Notes under the pieces: model-generated
What the model saw: the letters and a program-made list of their open reading frames with translations, nothing else
Databases searched by the model: none
Told to the model about the DNA's origin: nothing
NCBI RefSeq assembly: GCF_910596095.1
Contig: NC_056550.1
Coordinates: forward strand, 18,446,501 to 18,510,500
DNA length: 64,000 bases
Source of the DNA: Thunnus maccoyii
Taxonomy: Eukaryota; Chordata; Actinopteri; Scombriformes; Scombridae
Direction of reading: 5' to 3'
Program-made: the position numbers and the translations under genes
Shown here: in pieces, positions 20,912 through 33,299 of the stretch
Numbering within the stretch: the stretch's first letter is position 1
Layout: every line of letters begins with the position of its first letter

Positions 20912-23509
20912 TCGTCTCTCACCCAGTTTGGTCATGGCCTCATCCTGCTGCTTATTTTGTGGCAGTGATGTTTATGCAGCTTTTAAGCATTTTTATTTGT
21001 AACTAGAATTTGAAAACATACATAATACATAATGCAGCGTGATGTTGTACCAATTAATTTGATTTCACAAATGTGAATGTGACACGCAATATGGGTGTTA
21101 AAATACTGAATAAAATGTAAAATGTGAATAAAAATGTGACCATTGTTTATTGGGAAAATTGAATATTTACAGTATTTACATTGCTAATAAACTTTATATA
21201 AATTATACTGAAGGCAAATAATTTTAATTTATTTTCAACATACTTGCTTTCATCAGAAATGTTGACTAAAACATTAAAAGAAAAAAAAGAGAAATTGTAG
21301 AGTAGGAGAAAAGACTGTCAGACATGAACACACTCAAATAAGATGTCAGTAAACCAAATAGGACCCAAGGGTCTGCTTAAGGAAGTATAAATATAAAATT
21401 ATTTAGAGCAAAAGAAGGAGCTCATTAATTTCTCACCTATATTAACTCAGTGAGTTACAAACTTGCTATTATAAATGTTGTAGTGTATATATGTTTTGTA
21501 TACAATTCCAATAAATGTAGCTCTTGATTTAAAGGTCATGAAAGTTGAAACATGTAGTTAACATCAAAAATCTTTTTTTTAATTCATGGACAGCTTTGGG
21601 GGTTGGTTTTGGAAACTCATCCTGATTCCATTGGTATTCAGTTGCAGGACACTTGCATGTTCGAGATCTTTGAAACTTCACCCCCAAATGACACTAATAT
21701 AAGACAGCTTTCAACACACTTAATTAAATACTTATATTCACCTTTAATAGAAACTATATACTAAGTCTGGGGGAAAATTATGTATAAAGCTTAATAATAC
21801 TGACCATGGTAATGCTATATTCACCAAGACTTTCATTGTACTCATAAAAACTTCTGTGTTCCTGTGTGTGCCAGTAATACAGAAGGAATAATCTAAAAAT
21901 ATACCGTAATATATAGCTGTATTTGTGCACTATTTGATCTTATAAATCTTATAAATGTAAACTTGCCAATTTGAAAATTGAAATACTTTATTAATTGCGG
22001 TTACATTACATTAATATTTTTAAAGGGCCATGTATGCATGGAGTTAAGTTTTGTGAATGTGCCAAAATGTTTGTTGTCTACAGTTACTGGATTCTGGCAC
22101 ATCTTGTACTCCTGTAATAAAATGAATTTTATTACAAGTTCAATCATCTTTTATGTATCTCCCTAAATGGACATGAAAACAGTTGCCAACTCATTTCAGG
22201 TATTGCCCAAAATAAGTTTCACATGCCAAATGAACATCAGCCAGTTGCTACATTTGATACTAAAGAAGTTATTAGTGAAGCATGATACAAGTGTCCTGGC
22301 AGATCTTGAAGGCTTATGCTCATTATGGCATGTTTGAATTAAATTTGGCTCACCAAAGAAAATATAATATATAATATATAAAAATATAGCAACATTTAAC
22401 CCATATCATGAAGTGAGTTAAGAGTTGTAACTTCCTTCTTAACTGATTTGACTCATTTCAAAGTGGCTCTTGGGACATATACTGACTAATTTCAGCAAAT
22501 AGTGGGAGAACTTAAAATGACTAACATATGAGTGTTTTCTATCACTTTTCATAGTTTCTTTGCTGCTGATACTGACTCTATTCGCCCAATCATCCCTTCA
22601 TACTGCTAAGAATGGATATATGTGGTGCTTTAAGTGCATGTAGAGAGATTACACCTGCTTACCAGTGCAACTTTTCCTTTGCCTCTTGCTAGATATCACC
22701 TCACACAGGCTGTGAACAATGAACCATGATTAGAAAATAGGATTTACTTGCTGAAATAAGTGGCCCATGAGTTGTACCTTTTGTTCTAATGATGTATGGG
22801 ATTTGGGATTCTGCTATGAAAAAGAAATCCACTTTGGTGTATTGGTGTTGTTATTTTGTTTTTTTTTTCTTTTTGCTGCTTATGTGACATTGATGTGTTT
22901 ATCCTGTCACCATATATTCCCTTTAGGAGGATACTCAAGCAACGCAAAAGTGATGTAAGATCCAGGCAACTTTCACCAAAAAGTCCTCAGGGCTAGTAGA
23001 TGAAGGGTTGCCAAATGTCTGAATAGAGATGACTCATTCTGCTCCAGAATTCCAAGTCAAGCTTCGATTTCTTCCAGGGAGCTTAATGCAAAGACATGGA
23101 ATAACTTGGCAACCTATTTTTCGCCTGTGACATCCCAATTAGAATGTTGCATGAATGCAGGGAAGGGCTGAGCCTAAGAAGAATTTGATTTGATCATTTT
23201 ATTAATATGAAAAATAAATGTTCTTCATTCCAATTAAAAAATATTTTCTCATAATTTTTTTTTTATCACAATCTTGATTAATCTGGATTATGAAAGTCAA
23301 AAAATGCATTCATTCATAAGATGTCTGGAACTCAAAATATATTAATAATGTAACTAGCTGCATACAGTATGATGGAAGAAAAATGTTACAAAACTGCAGC
23401 AGCATTAACAGCCCAACCACCCTTCCCAGCACCTTATACAGCCATCCCTTATATACTTTCACAGGTAGTTGACACAGGTAATTCGAACTAATTGTGTGGA
23501 CCTATTGAC
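20912..23509. other. Intergenic DNA upstream of MYH copy A
   Basis: AT-rich and gene-free as far as I can see. It is well conserved in unit B (53,927-56,756) with many small indels. It should contain the distal regulatory DNA of the MYH gene, but no specific element is claimed. The short open frames at 21,978 and 22,767 are incidental. Confidence 0.5.
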
Positions 23510-24295
23510 AAGGGGTGTGCCCAAATACAAATACGTATTTATATAGTGGGTTTTTTTTATAAACATTTATTTCATACAAATATTTTAAAAATTATTTGTT
23601 TTCGGGAAGAAAAAAAAAAAAGTCAAATACCATCACACAGGTCGGTTACCTCGCTGTTTCAGTCTCTCTCCTGTGCTCCACTGTTAGGCCTATCAGCAAG
23701 TCTCAAAGAGGGAAGTCACATCCACCTGCTGCATGATGCACATTACCTTATTTGGACATCACTCCTGGAGTTGGGGGGGGTTCCTCAGAGATAAAGCTGA
23801 GTTACTGACACAAATGAAGTGCTTACAAGGGACTCTCCACAACCTGTTCCCCTTCTCCTTTCCACAAAGTTAGGATGTAAAAAATAGGCAATAAATGAAA
23901 AGTGCAAAGCAAGAATCGCCTTTGAAGTTCTTCTCTACACACTGTGCTGTCGCTGTGTTATGGAATTATAAATAAGCAGATGTCTGTCTGTATGATGGCA
24001 ATGCAATTGGCTTAGCTCAGTAGTCAGTGCAGTCATCTATGAACTGGGAGACTCGACTTTGAGACCCTGTGAGGGGACTTCCTTTATAAGATAGTTTATT
24101 CATAAATACTTATTTTAGCACTTTAATAAATAATAACTAAAATTAAAAGCGTAATAAAAACAAAAACTGGATTTTTACACCTGTTTCCACTTTTATTTGA
24201 ATACAAATACATATTACAAATACAAATACATATATATTTGCTGCTTCAACAAACATAAATACAAATACAAATACTGGGCTCTCTGCACATCCCTA
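23510..24295. mobile_element. hAT-like non-autonomous element with tRNA-like core (unit A)
   Basis: The ends are inverted: aggggtgtgcccaaatacaaatac on the left versus TAGGGATGTGCAGAG with AGTATTTGTATTTG just inside on the right (reverse complement). In unit B the flanks are atatccac and gtatccac, an 8-bp target duplication with one mismatch; in unit A the left flank has mutated further. The interior contains many 'aaatacaaatac' runs and a tRNA-like segment at 24,009-24,075. It has no coding capacity. Confidence 0.5.
24009..24075 (+). repeat. tRNA-like segment (SINE head), degenerate
   Basis: TGGCTTAGCTCAGTAGTCAG resembles a tRNA A box and CGACTTTGAGACCC resembles a B box at the usual distance. 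The acceptor stem does not pair convincingly, so I read it as a tRNA-derived SINE head or tRNA pseudogene and not as a working tRNA gene. The unit B counterpart is at 57,195-57,260 and an inverted copy is at about 26,541-26,600. Confidence 0.45.
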
Positions 24296-25397
24296 CTATC
24301 CACAATTAGGCCAAATATACTGTATATATTCACAATTTGTACAAAACTGTATTTATTATCGACCTGAACCACAGCTGACCTGATCATGGAGCTGAATGAT
24401 CATAACAGTGTGTCTCAAGGACTGCAGCAATACCAGTGTCTGCTTCACCCTTTCATTTTTACTTGGCTGTCTTAGCTTCACACCATCTTTTATTGACACT
24501 TTCTCAAACCTAAATGTCTGTTAAAGGGAGCTAAGCTTTCAAAAGCAATACCGATTTAACAAAAGCTAGATTCATTCTAAACTTAACTCTATAAAAACCT
24601 CTCAAGGTTTTTGTTCTTGCACCATAATACAAGTCTCAAGTTTACACTTGTATGCTCAGTACACCCCCTCTCATGTCCATCTCCATCTTGCTAGTTGGCC
24701 AACAGATCTGGGAAGTACTGAGCTTACAAACAATTTTGAGATTCTGGTACTTCTGGTGTTTCAATTTTGTGCAGCTTTATATGTTTACTTTACATCAGTT
24801 CAGATTAAGGCTTTTTAGCTCGACTGGAAGTAATGAATGTTTTTTTGTTTTTGTGAAATTTTAAATGTTGCAACACACTAACCATTTAGATGGGCAGTGG
24901 ATTTGAGTGACTTGAGAAGTCTCTGTGGATAATTTTATACTTTACTGTGCCACAAAAACTTGAAATCACTGGTATCCAATCTATGAATTCAAACTGACCA
25001 CAGCTACTGTCTCTTGTGAGGGAACAAAACACATTACAGCTACCTCTCAATCCCACTGTGAGTGAGTTTACTCAAAAGATATATTTGGTGATATTTGGTG
25101 GAGTATGCCTTTAAGTAAAATCTTGAATGCAAGACAAAATGTATTTTTACAGTATACTGCTTAGTTAATTTAAGCATCCGAATACTTCCTCCGTCACTGT
25201 TGGCAAGGAGTTCTGTTCAGTCATATAATATCTCACATTGAATAACTTTTTCTACATAGTCAAACGGTGACCAGTGAATGATTCTGATACTGTACTACAA
25301 GACCTTACAACATGGCTTACTGTCTTACTTAGTTGCATCACTATCTAGGAGTAACTGTTTCAAATAGGAAAAAAAGACAGAATTCAGGATAGTAATG
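24296..25397. other. Intergenic DNA
   Basis: No gene or recognisable repeat. Collinear with 57,482-58,588 in unit B. Confidence 0.5.
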
Positions 25398-25409
25398 ACA
25401 ATTATCATC

Positions 25410-26457
25410 TTTATTGAAATGTTAAAAAGCCCTCAACCAAATGTTCATATTTTATGAACTTTGTTAAAAGGCCTAAAGTTGATAATGAGTCTTACTCAGC
25501 AGAATCAGCCAAAGTGAATGTTGGCTGCTCCTCTTGTGAAGGGTGAAGGGAGTAATATTCAATTACAAGACAAATGATATCATTATTGATTAAACTGTAG
25601 ATTATTGGTCACAACAATTTATTTGACTCACAGCCTCCTCAGCCTGTCTCTTGTAGGCCTTGACTTTGAGCTGCAGCTTATCCACCAGATCCTGAAGTCT
25701 GTATCTGTCATATTCTTCTTGCCCTCCTCAGTCTACACAGATAAAGGCTTATAAGTGATGAAGAACAGAGAATTAAGAGATATTAAGGTTGTTTTTATTA
25801 AAATAGGACATACCTGGTAGGTCAGCTCCTTCACTTGTCATTCATATTTGCATCTGCTTGGCCTCAACTTCAGCTTCTAGCTCACACACGTGAAAAGTGG
25901 TGATAAATAATACATCAGTATTATATACACAGTCAGTCAGACAGATCACAGTCAATCGAAATAAACTTAGAATTAATTTCACACATTGAAAGTGAGATGC
26001 ACCTCCAGAAAATAATCTTTTGTGAGCATTTATACAGCGCAAACCCTTGACTCCAGTTTCTGGAGCTGCTTCTTGCCACCCTTCATGGTGAGGTTCTCAG
26101 CCTCATCCAGACGGTGCTGCAGGTCTTTGACTGTGACCTCCAGGTTCTTCTTCATCCTCTCCAGGTGAGCACTCGTGTCCTGCTCCTTCTTCAGCTCCTC
26201 AGCCATCGTGATGAGAGAATGATGAGAAGTTTTCTAATTCAACTTTAAGTTAGAACAAGCTTATCATATTATCAGTGTATGGCTGTATACAAAATTTAAT
26301 TATTCATAAAATTGAGGAGTTAGAGGTGTAAACTTACATCAGTGATAGCCTTTTTGGCTTTCTCCTCAGCATTTCTTGCTTCCTGAATAGCATCATCCAC
26401 TTCACCCTGAACAAGATCAGACTCCAGCTTCTTCTTGTTGTTCAGCAGACTGGTGCT
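25410..26457 (-). pseudogene. MYH relic: 3' exons of a dead myosin heavy chain gene (unit A)
   Basis: In minus-strand order, remnants of coding exons 34 (26,457-26,338; 120 instead of 126 nt), 35 (about 26,210-26,045), 36 (about 25,893-25,814; about 29 nt deleted), 37 (25,733-25,632; 5 nt inserted), a trace of 38 near 25,520-25,545, and the terminal exon (…ADSAE and TAA at 25,492-25,494) with a poly(A) signal at 25,410-25,415. The frame is broken at several exons and upstream rod and head exons are missing. It is a separate gene from copy A, since it diverges more from A than A does from B. It lies upstream of copy A in the same orientation, as expected of a tandem MYH array. Confidence 0.85.
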
Positions 26458-26540
26458 CTGAATATTAAAAAAGTCACTTTTAATTTGATATTTGTTATGT
26501 ATAACAAAGCTGGTATGTATACTCTATTCATTCTGTATAA

Positions 26541-26918
26541 AGATCATAGACGACTGTGCTGACTACTAAGCTAAACCGAGTGCATTGCCAACATGCAGAC
26601 AGACCTCTACTTATTTATACACCTGTGAGAGAAAAAAAGGCTTATTTGTGAAGGAGAGATGTTCAAATTCTCTTCAAAGTATTATTCGACAATTATTCAA
26701 CAAGTACAAGATTTTCCACATAAACACCCATAACATGGAGACAGCATAGCATGTAGAGGAGAACTTCAAAGGTGATTCTTGCTTTGGACTTTTCATTTGG
26801 ACTTTGTGGAAAGGAAAGTGGAACAACAGGTTATTGAGAGTCCCTTGTAAGCACTATGTTTGTGTCAGTAGCTCAGCTTTACCTCTGGGGAACACCCCCA
26901 ACTCTGGGAGTGATTTCC
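26541..26918 (-). repeat. Inverted second copy of the hAT/SINE internal segment
   Basis: Read on the minus strand this repeats 23,750-24,055: the tRNA-like part (26,541-26,600), a poly-A-rich section, 'gaagttctcctctac', 'aagtgcaaagcaagaatc'-like sequence and the 'cccaactc' block. It sits next to the MYH relic exon 34 and is missing from unit B, where a 1.4 kb deletion removed it. Confidence 0.6.
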
Positions 26919-27840
26919 AATGGTTCGGTTGACCATGACACCTGGTTAACCTCCTTCTTGGTGATCCTGCCTTGGATGATGTTCACAAGTTGAGAAGAAT
27001 ACTGAAAGGTTACTGAGTCCAGCTGCTGATGTTGTTAAACCTCTTGGAGTTTCCTCACCAAGTGCTCATGTCACTCAGCTTGATTCTGCTTTTAACGTCA
27101 TGGAAGATGGAGAGGAGTTATTTGCAGTATTTCTCAGCTTTATCTAAAGCAATGGAGAGAAACCCTGAGCATACTTGAACAGGTGTCACAGCCTCCTCAC
27201 AAGGGCAATTTCCAGAGTGGGGGGCCTCAGCTGAAAATTCCAACAACCAGTTACTCAGACAGTTCTGTAGGGGCTGTTGGGATCAGAGCATCATCATAGG
27301 TCTGCATTTACAAAATGAGCAATCTACCATCATTTCCTGAATTCCTCTACATGTTGAGAACTGAGGAAAATCGCCGCTCAGCAAAGCTAGACAGAATGAA
27401 AAAGCGTTTACAAAAGCTACAAAAGCTACTGCACATGCCCATTACATTTTTGATATGCCCACCTATAGTTGTGAGCCTCTCCCATCACCCAACACAAAGC
27501 AAAATGAAGCATCAAACCTTGAAAAGAAAGTAAATGAGCTAACTAAACAAGTTGGAAAGTTTAGCCAAAAATCACAGAACCCCACTCATGATAGTAAGCC
27601 TCCCCCAGTGCCGAAACCAAAACAAGATGAAACCTTTCAGACTAGCTAGCCCATCAAAAAGAGAGTGAGAGTATCTAAATGAAAGACTGCCTTGTGATTA
27701 GCAACAATAGCAAGAAGAGTCCTCTCAGGGTCCCTAGAATGCCAAGGTTGTGGTTCTGCTTTAAGTTCGGAGAAGTAACTCATATTACAGCTAATTTTTC
27801 AAACAAAAAAAACCCCACACTAGTTAGCAGTAAAAATGCA
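26919..27840 (+). pseudogene. Ty3/Gypsy-type gag relic (unit A)
   Basis: Fragments in several frames match the layout of fish gag-like proteins (Ty3/Gypsy or PNMA-related): a capsid-type stretch at about 26,985-27,300 with LRQFCRGCWD, then PSFPEFLYMLRTEENRRSA (27,327-27,383), a coiled Lys/Gln-rich spacer, and a degenerate zinc knuckle near 27,755-27,800 (CFKFGEVTHITANF, in which two of the Cys positions are Phe). Stops and frameshifts are frequent. No protease or polymerase follows. It interrupts the MYH relic, between its 3' exons and its first coding exon. Confidence 0.6.
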
Positions 27841-27844
27841 GAGC

Positions 27845-27889
27845 AGGGCCATCTCCATGTCTATCCTCGTGGTGGCACTTTAATGGAGA
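27845..27889 (-). pseudogene. MYH relic: initiator exon remnant with ATG to ACG (unit A)
   Basis: On the minus strand an acceptor (tttttacag) is followed by TCTCCATTAAAGTGCCACC, the same 5' UTR sequence that precedes the ATG in copies A and B (TCTCCACTAAAGTGCC…). The start codon position reads ACG and the codons after it keep the pattern of ST-D-x-EM with a short deletion. This is the 5' end of the same dead MYH gene whose 3' exons lie at 25,410-26,457. Confidence 0.75.
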
Positions 27890-28553
27890 CTGTAAAAATG
27901 AGAGTGTGAAATGTAAGGGTGGAGGGACATAGAACCAGACTGGAACAGAACCATGACCATGAGATATATTATTAACATATTTATTTGTATTATATTTGTA
28001 TTACAATACAAATATCTACCTATATTACATAGGTAACAAACACAGTATAAACCCATCTAACTATTTATAGATATTGGATTTAATTGAATAGACAGTCTAA
28101 TGATGTATACCAAAATACACCAAGTACAGTGTCAAATTAATTCTACTTAAAATATGTAAAATGTTATTACATTACACTTATTAGATATTATTTATATTAC
28201 ATTTACATCCACATTGTCCATATGTAACTTAAATCCTTCATTCTGATATAACTTACATTATAACTTTTAACTCAATCTTCAAAATATAATAATAATATAA
28301 TTATACACCAGGTTGAAAATTACTGCCAGTAACAGATGACAATATTATTAGGTTGACATAATTTGGATCTTGATTGTGCTCATAAATACTGAGTACACCA
28401 GTTATGTTCACAGTGTACCCAGGAGTAAATTGCAAAAGTGCACTGCGTTGTTTGTGGGTTTTTTATTCCAATAAATTTAGAGGTTGAAATCATTTCAAAT
28501 TGACACAGTTTATGATACGCATGATAGCCACTTGTGTCCTGTTCGTCTTGACA

Positions 28554-28892
28554 TCACAGCCAGTAATCAGTGTCAAACTTGGAGAAGCACTGAAATGTCA
28601 CTGGTGTATAGTTGCAGCAGGACATAAATCTCAGATATCTGAAATAAAACTCAGACGGATGGTCTTTCCATGAATGCTGAACAGATATTATATGTCTCCT
28701 GAGAATAGACTTGAAAAAGGATTGCCAGCACAGATAATTTAACACCAGAAATAAGTTCCTCACAAACGTCATTGATGTTTTGCTGTGAGGAATAAAAAAG
28801 ATGTAGTTTTTAAGTGAAAGGGGTTGATATTTTGACAGTTCAATTTCAAATGATGCCTTAAAGAAAAAGACTGGGATAATCTCCAGAATCAA
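28554..28892 (-). other. Unrecognised 112-codon open frame, conserved in unit B
   Basis: Begins MILEIIP and ends KFDTDYWL. The unit B copy (60,184-60,522) is also open, with nine amino-acid differences by my count and very few silent changes, which argues against protein-level constraint. No domain recognised; possibly part of an old mobile element. The flanking 27,900-28,550 and 28,900-29,330 hold nothing I can name. Confidence 0.2.
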
Positions 28893-29336
28893 CTTTTATT
28901 TCCAAGTTTTGCACAGATTTAACTTATTATTTGCCATCTTATAAGCAGATCACGAGGTATTACCACGGTCAAAGATAAGTTCAGCTAAGGGAGGGAGCAG
29001 TGATTCATATTTGGCATAGAGAGATGGATATATTTTTAGACACATTTAGACATACTGTTAACACTATATCTCAAGTTAAAAGATATTTATCAGTAAAGGT
29101 AAGGTAAGACCATTGTCAGGGATTAATCAATTTATTGCCTGATCTCAATGTATTATCACATCTAGACTATTTTGGTTGAATTAGGGATAAAAAGGAAAGC
29201 TGACATGACAGAGGTTTCAGTATGATTGAAACAAACTATTTTGTGTAACGCGTTGTCCGACCACATCTGAAGGCAAAAGTATTGATAGTTCTTCTTGAAG
29301 GCAGGGTGAAAAAGCCTAAAAGCAAGTTCATTAAAT

Positions 29337-31235
29337 TCATAATAAATAAAGATGGTGATGTTGTTTTCTGTGAAAAATGAAAAAAGAAGTTATGAGAGAT
29401 TTATGTGCAACCGCATATAAGAAAATAGAAACAGACACTGCATCTGTGAACACCTTTTTGGGGACTATCCCTTCATACAGCCAGTCGACTTTTACCTCAC
29501 CTATTGGTGAGATAAGAAAAGATGAGGTAGTACAGGCCATCAAACATTTAAATGTTGGGAAAAGCCCTAGTGATGAATCTAATATAGATAATTGTAGACA
29601 TCTTATTATTATAAATACTGACAATAAATATTTGCTAAGATAATTATGAATGGACTTAATGATATATTAGAGGAAATTATAGATAGAGAACAAACATGTG
29701 CAATTACAGGACAGGTAATGTGGGACAACCTTAGTATTTTAAGAGAAATCTTACACAAACCTGAAGCAACAAAAGGTTTTTATATTATTCGTTTTGATTA
29801 AAAAAAAAACAGCATTTGACTACATTTCCAGAGATTATCTCTGGGCTGTGATGAAAGCATACAGCTTTCCCGGTGGCTTTATACACTTGGTCAGATGTCT
29901 GTATTTTGAATGAAGTGATTGTGTATATGTCAATGGGTTTTTAACTGAGTCTTTTGAAATGGAGAGAGGTGTGAAGCAGGGCTGTCCATTGAGCACAGCT
30001 CTTTATATTTTAGCCATCAGCCCTCTAATTGAACAGTGAACAATGACAGTCGTTTTGCTGGAACGTGTAGACCATGCACACAAAGTCACAGCTATTGCTT
30101 ACGCTGATGATATTACCATCATTATAAAAAACAGTCAAAGATGAAAATGCTTCTGGAGCAAAACTAAATCACAACAAAACAGAAGGAGTCTGGATTGGAG
30201 CGGAGAGTGACAGACAAACATTAATATTGAAGTCAAACAAGAAATTAAAATCAAAGGACAGAACTCCCCATGCACAGCCTGTATATTCAGGTGCTGGTTG
30301 GTCGCAGGAACATATCAGGTGAAAATCAAAATTAACCACCGCACACTGTAATGAGTTTACTGTGACTTTATTAAGAGCAAACAACACGTTTCGCCTGTAG
30401 CCTCTTCAAGTTTGCTTAGTACAACACAGGTGAGTACTCACAGGTGTGATAAATACATCTGAGTCACATGACTAATTATCACAGTCTTCATTCGAAACGC
30501 GTTGTTCGCGAAAAGAAGCGGCAGGGCAAGACATGGCCCTTATTATAAATTATTATAAAGTGATATTATTACACAATTTCAACATTTACATTTTTCTGGT
30601 TTACCCAGCAAAATGATTTATAATAAAAAGTGATTTCAAGTATGGGGGATTAATTAATTATAAAAATTTGACTTGAAAGCACAAAGGTGATAAAAAATCT
30701 AAAAAAAATGAATCTGTCAGAATCTGTGGGAAGACTTCTTGTTAGAGCTGTTGTGTCTTGGAGTTGTTATGTCACATCAAAAGAATGATTTACTGCAATG
30801 ATGATGAGACACAGCAGTATCTTCTACTGTTAATTCAAAGTGCTTGGTGTACATTTTGATGTATGTTATAAATCTCTCATGTATTGTATTATGGAAGATA
30901 AACTGCCATCCAAAAATACAGAACTGATGACGATAATTATATGCATTGTATGTTTAAAACTGTGGAAAACAAGATGTTCCATGATAATAAAACAGACTGT
31001 AATCAACAGCGACACCATAATTAAACAGATACTTGCTGACCTCCGGAGGAGGAGAAGTCTGGACAAATCTCAGTACCTCCCCTGGAACATACTGGACTTA
31101 TGAATTGACAGCACTTTATACAAGATCACTGAACTCTATGCACTTTATAAATGATTGCACTTTGGCACTGGCTGCACTTTATTGCTTGATGTACTGTATT
31201 TGTAATTTTGTAATATGAAATTCAATAAAGATCAG
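29337..31235 (+). mobile_element. LINE relic (L1/Tx1-like), reverse transcriptase and 3' end (unit A)
   Basis: Pieces of a non-LTR reverse transcriptase in order: FLGTIPSYSQ…EIRKDEVVQAIKHLNVGKSP (29,440-29,570), CAITGQVMWDNLSILREIL (29,700-29,750), DYISRDYLWAVMKAY (29,818-29,865), ERGVKQGCPLSTALY (29,963-30,007), the catalytic AYADDIT (30,097-30,117), and after a non-homologous gap the ORF2 C-terminus ILADLRRRRSLDKSQYLPW (31,029-31,085) with a 3' UTR ending in AATAAAG near 31,228. Several frameshifts and stops make it dead. 30,300-30,520 is a separate repeat fragment inserted or joined between the two parts. Confidence 0.7.
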
Positions 31236-31244
31236 CTGAGCTGA

Positions 31245-31727
31245 GGGTGTGGCTGGCTGAGCGGGGCCTTCACTATGAGGTACACCTGGTGCTCATCAGT
31301 AATCACTCCTGCCATAAAAGCCTGGTCAAGACACCACTCCTGTGCCAGATTATCCCGTTGCAGTCGGTAACTATGAGTCCTTGATGATTCCCTTGTTCTC
31401 CAGAGCTTCTTGTGACTTACTCAAGCTTCTTTGAGTTTTCATCTCTTGTTATTTAGAGTATGGACTGACCTGAGTTTCTTTCCTGTGTATAGTTTTCCAG
31501 TGTGCCTCGCCTGCAGTCTCCAGTGCTGCTGTTTTTCTGGTGCTCAGCCTCGGTGGATCTGCTGGTCAATTTGCCACCTCACCTGCAACGCCAGCCAGCC
31601 CTCAGCCACCACTTCCAGCCTCTTGCCTTTTTTCATTGAGACATTATTCTTTCAATAAACACCCCAAGATCTATCCTTGCCTCTGTCTCTGCATTTTGGG
31701 ATCCAAACTCCAAAACTTAAAGCATAA
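31245..31727 (+). repeat. Possible solo LTR of a Gypsy-type element
   Basis: The layout resembles fish Gypsy LTRs: a TATA-like ccataaaag near 31,312, a T/C-rich middle, AATAAA at about 31,654-31,661, and an end like …tctgcattttggg…cataaca. I found no clear target duplication. Absent from unit B, where a deletion removes it. Confidence 0.35.
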
Positions 31728-31729
31728 CA

Positions 31730-32753
31730 TTTCCAGGATGTAAAACTGTATAAATAAGAATGCATATTTAATAAGAAATGTTTACACTGTTTAGGACCCC
31801 TTGAATTGACAACATAGTTTTTGTTGTACAAAATTGTTATATGTCCATGTTTGCCTTTTTGTTGTTAACATTGTAGATCATGTGTAGCAAATCATGACCA
31901 CTGGACACACTGAACCCATTAAAATGCATCACAAATACTGTCATTGTGATGACTCTTTCTTAACTCAAAATTTGTAATTTGGAGACACACCATAAATAAT
32001 ATATACATTTATGCATGGATTTTTATTTGAGCTGCTTACATTCTATTTATGAGCAAGCATGAGAGTAACTTCAAAATATATATTGTGTAATTTATCAAAT
32101 ACCAAATCTCTCTACTGTAATATATATGATAGTGTATATGATGGACTTAGGAGCAGTTGCCAATCCAGTTTGGAAGAGAATCAGAAGAAGTCACATTTTC
32201 TGAATCACTGGAGTTTGGGTTGGTGAAACGAAAATGTTGTGGGGACTTGAGGTGTGAGACTGAAGTTGAAATAGTGCAAATGTTAGCCCACATTCATGGT
32301 TGAGCAGAGGGTGTGTGGGTGTGTTTGTGCTCTAGAAAGTAACCACTGTGAAACAATCAGAAAATAACGTTTTATTGATGTAATTCACCGGCTTTCTCCT
32401 ACCAGCGCTCCCTCTCTTCATTCACTGTCTAGCTCGCTCAACCATAGCTGCTCTCTCTGTCTGTCTGTCTGTTTCTCTCTCTGTCTCTCTCTCTCTCAGA
32501 TTAGAAACCTATATTGCCAAAGCAGAACAGAAAATTATAAATATTGACAGATGATTGACTAATAATTACACAATAATATGCAAATATCAACAATTATACT
32601 AAATACAATAAAAGGCGAAAGGGCTTTTTTTTTTACTGATGTAATCACACAGAAACATGTACTACAGAGCTTGTTTCAAAATTTAACATATTTTGCAGCT
32701 ATTATTACTATTATTCTCTGTCTTTCTCTCTTAACGTTATCAAATGAAGAGAA

Positions 32754-32801
<48 letters not shown>

Positions 32802-33299
32802 AGTAACGTCTTTGTACTCCTTCATGGCAGGGTTGAACTGATCAGTCTGATCGCCGGCTGACGTGACGCCGAGTTGCGGTTATCCAAAAGTTGACTCTGG
32901 ATCAACTGCCCGGCCGCAGGGTGCTGTGGCACTGCGGCCAAAACGCCCGCAGTCTTAACACACTACCCCTAAATGGGAGGACTGACGTTTGCGCCGCACC
33001 GCCTGATTTGGTCTTAATACGCCTTAGAAAAACTAAAATTAATGATAATTTGGGATAGGAAGGTTTGGATTGTCTTTAACTTGTATTAGCTAGTTGTGTA
33101 TGAATGTAAATTGTTTTATTTGACCAAATACAAGCATTTTTGCATTAACGTAAGCCTGTTAAGTATACATGAAACACATTATTTGTGTTTAATTGTGCTT
33201 AATACTTTCCAACATTAGGATTTATGTCACTATTAGAATTTTATTCCAATTCTAGTAAACTCTATTTTATAATCCCTCTGTCACTCTGCTAGTCCTATG
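31730..33299. other. Non-coding stretch with microsatellites
   Basis: Pyrimidine-rich simple repeats at about 32,450-32,500 and a C-run followed by a (CA)n microsatellite at about 32,754-32,799. A GC-rich patch at 32,840-32,960 stands out from the AT-rich background but I cannot identify it. No gene seen. Unit B lacks 31,500-32,950 almost entirely. Confidence 0.6.

Noticed and set aside
20960..20975. GCAGTGATGTTTA upstream of the MYH promoter, identical to the 3' part of miR-499 as I remember it
   Set aside because: The seed half of the microRNA is absent and no hairpin partner is visible; a 13-base match in 64 kb can be chance.
24009..24075. Functional tRNA gene
   Set aside because: A- and B-box-like motifs exist, but the B box is degenerate, the acceptor stem does not pair, and it lies inside a repeated element.
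32578..32802. 74-codon open frame ending in a Pro/His-Thr repeat
   Set aside because: It is a read-through of the C-run and (CA)n microsatellite.
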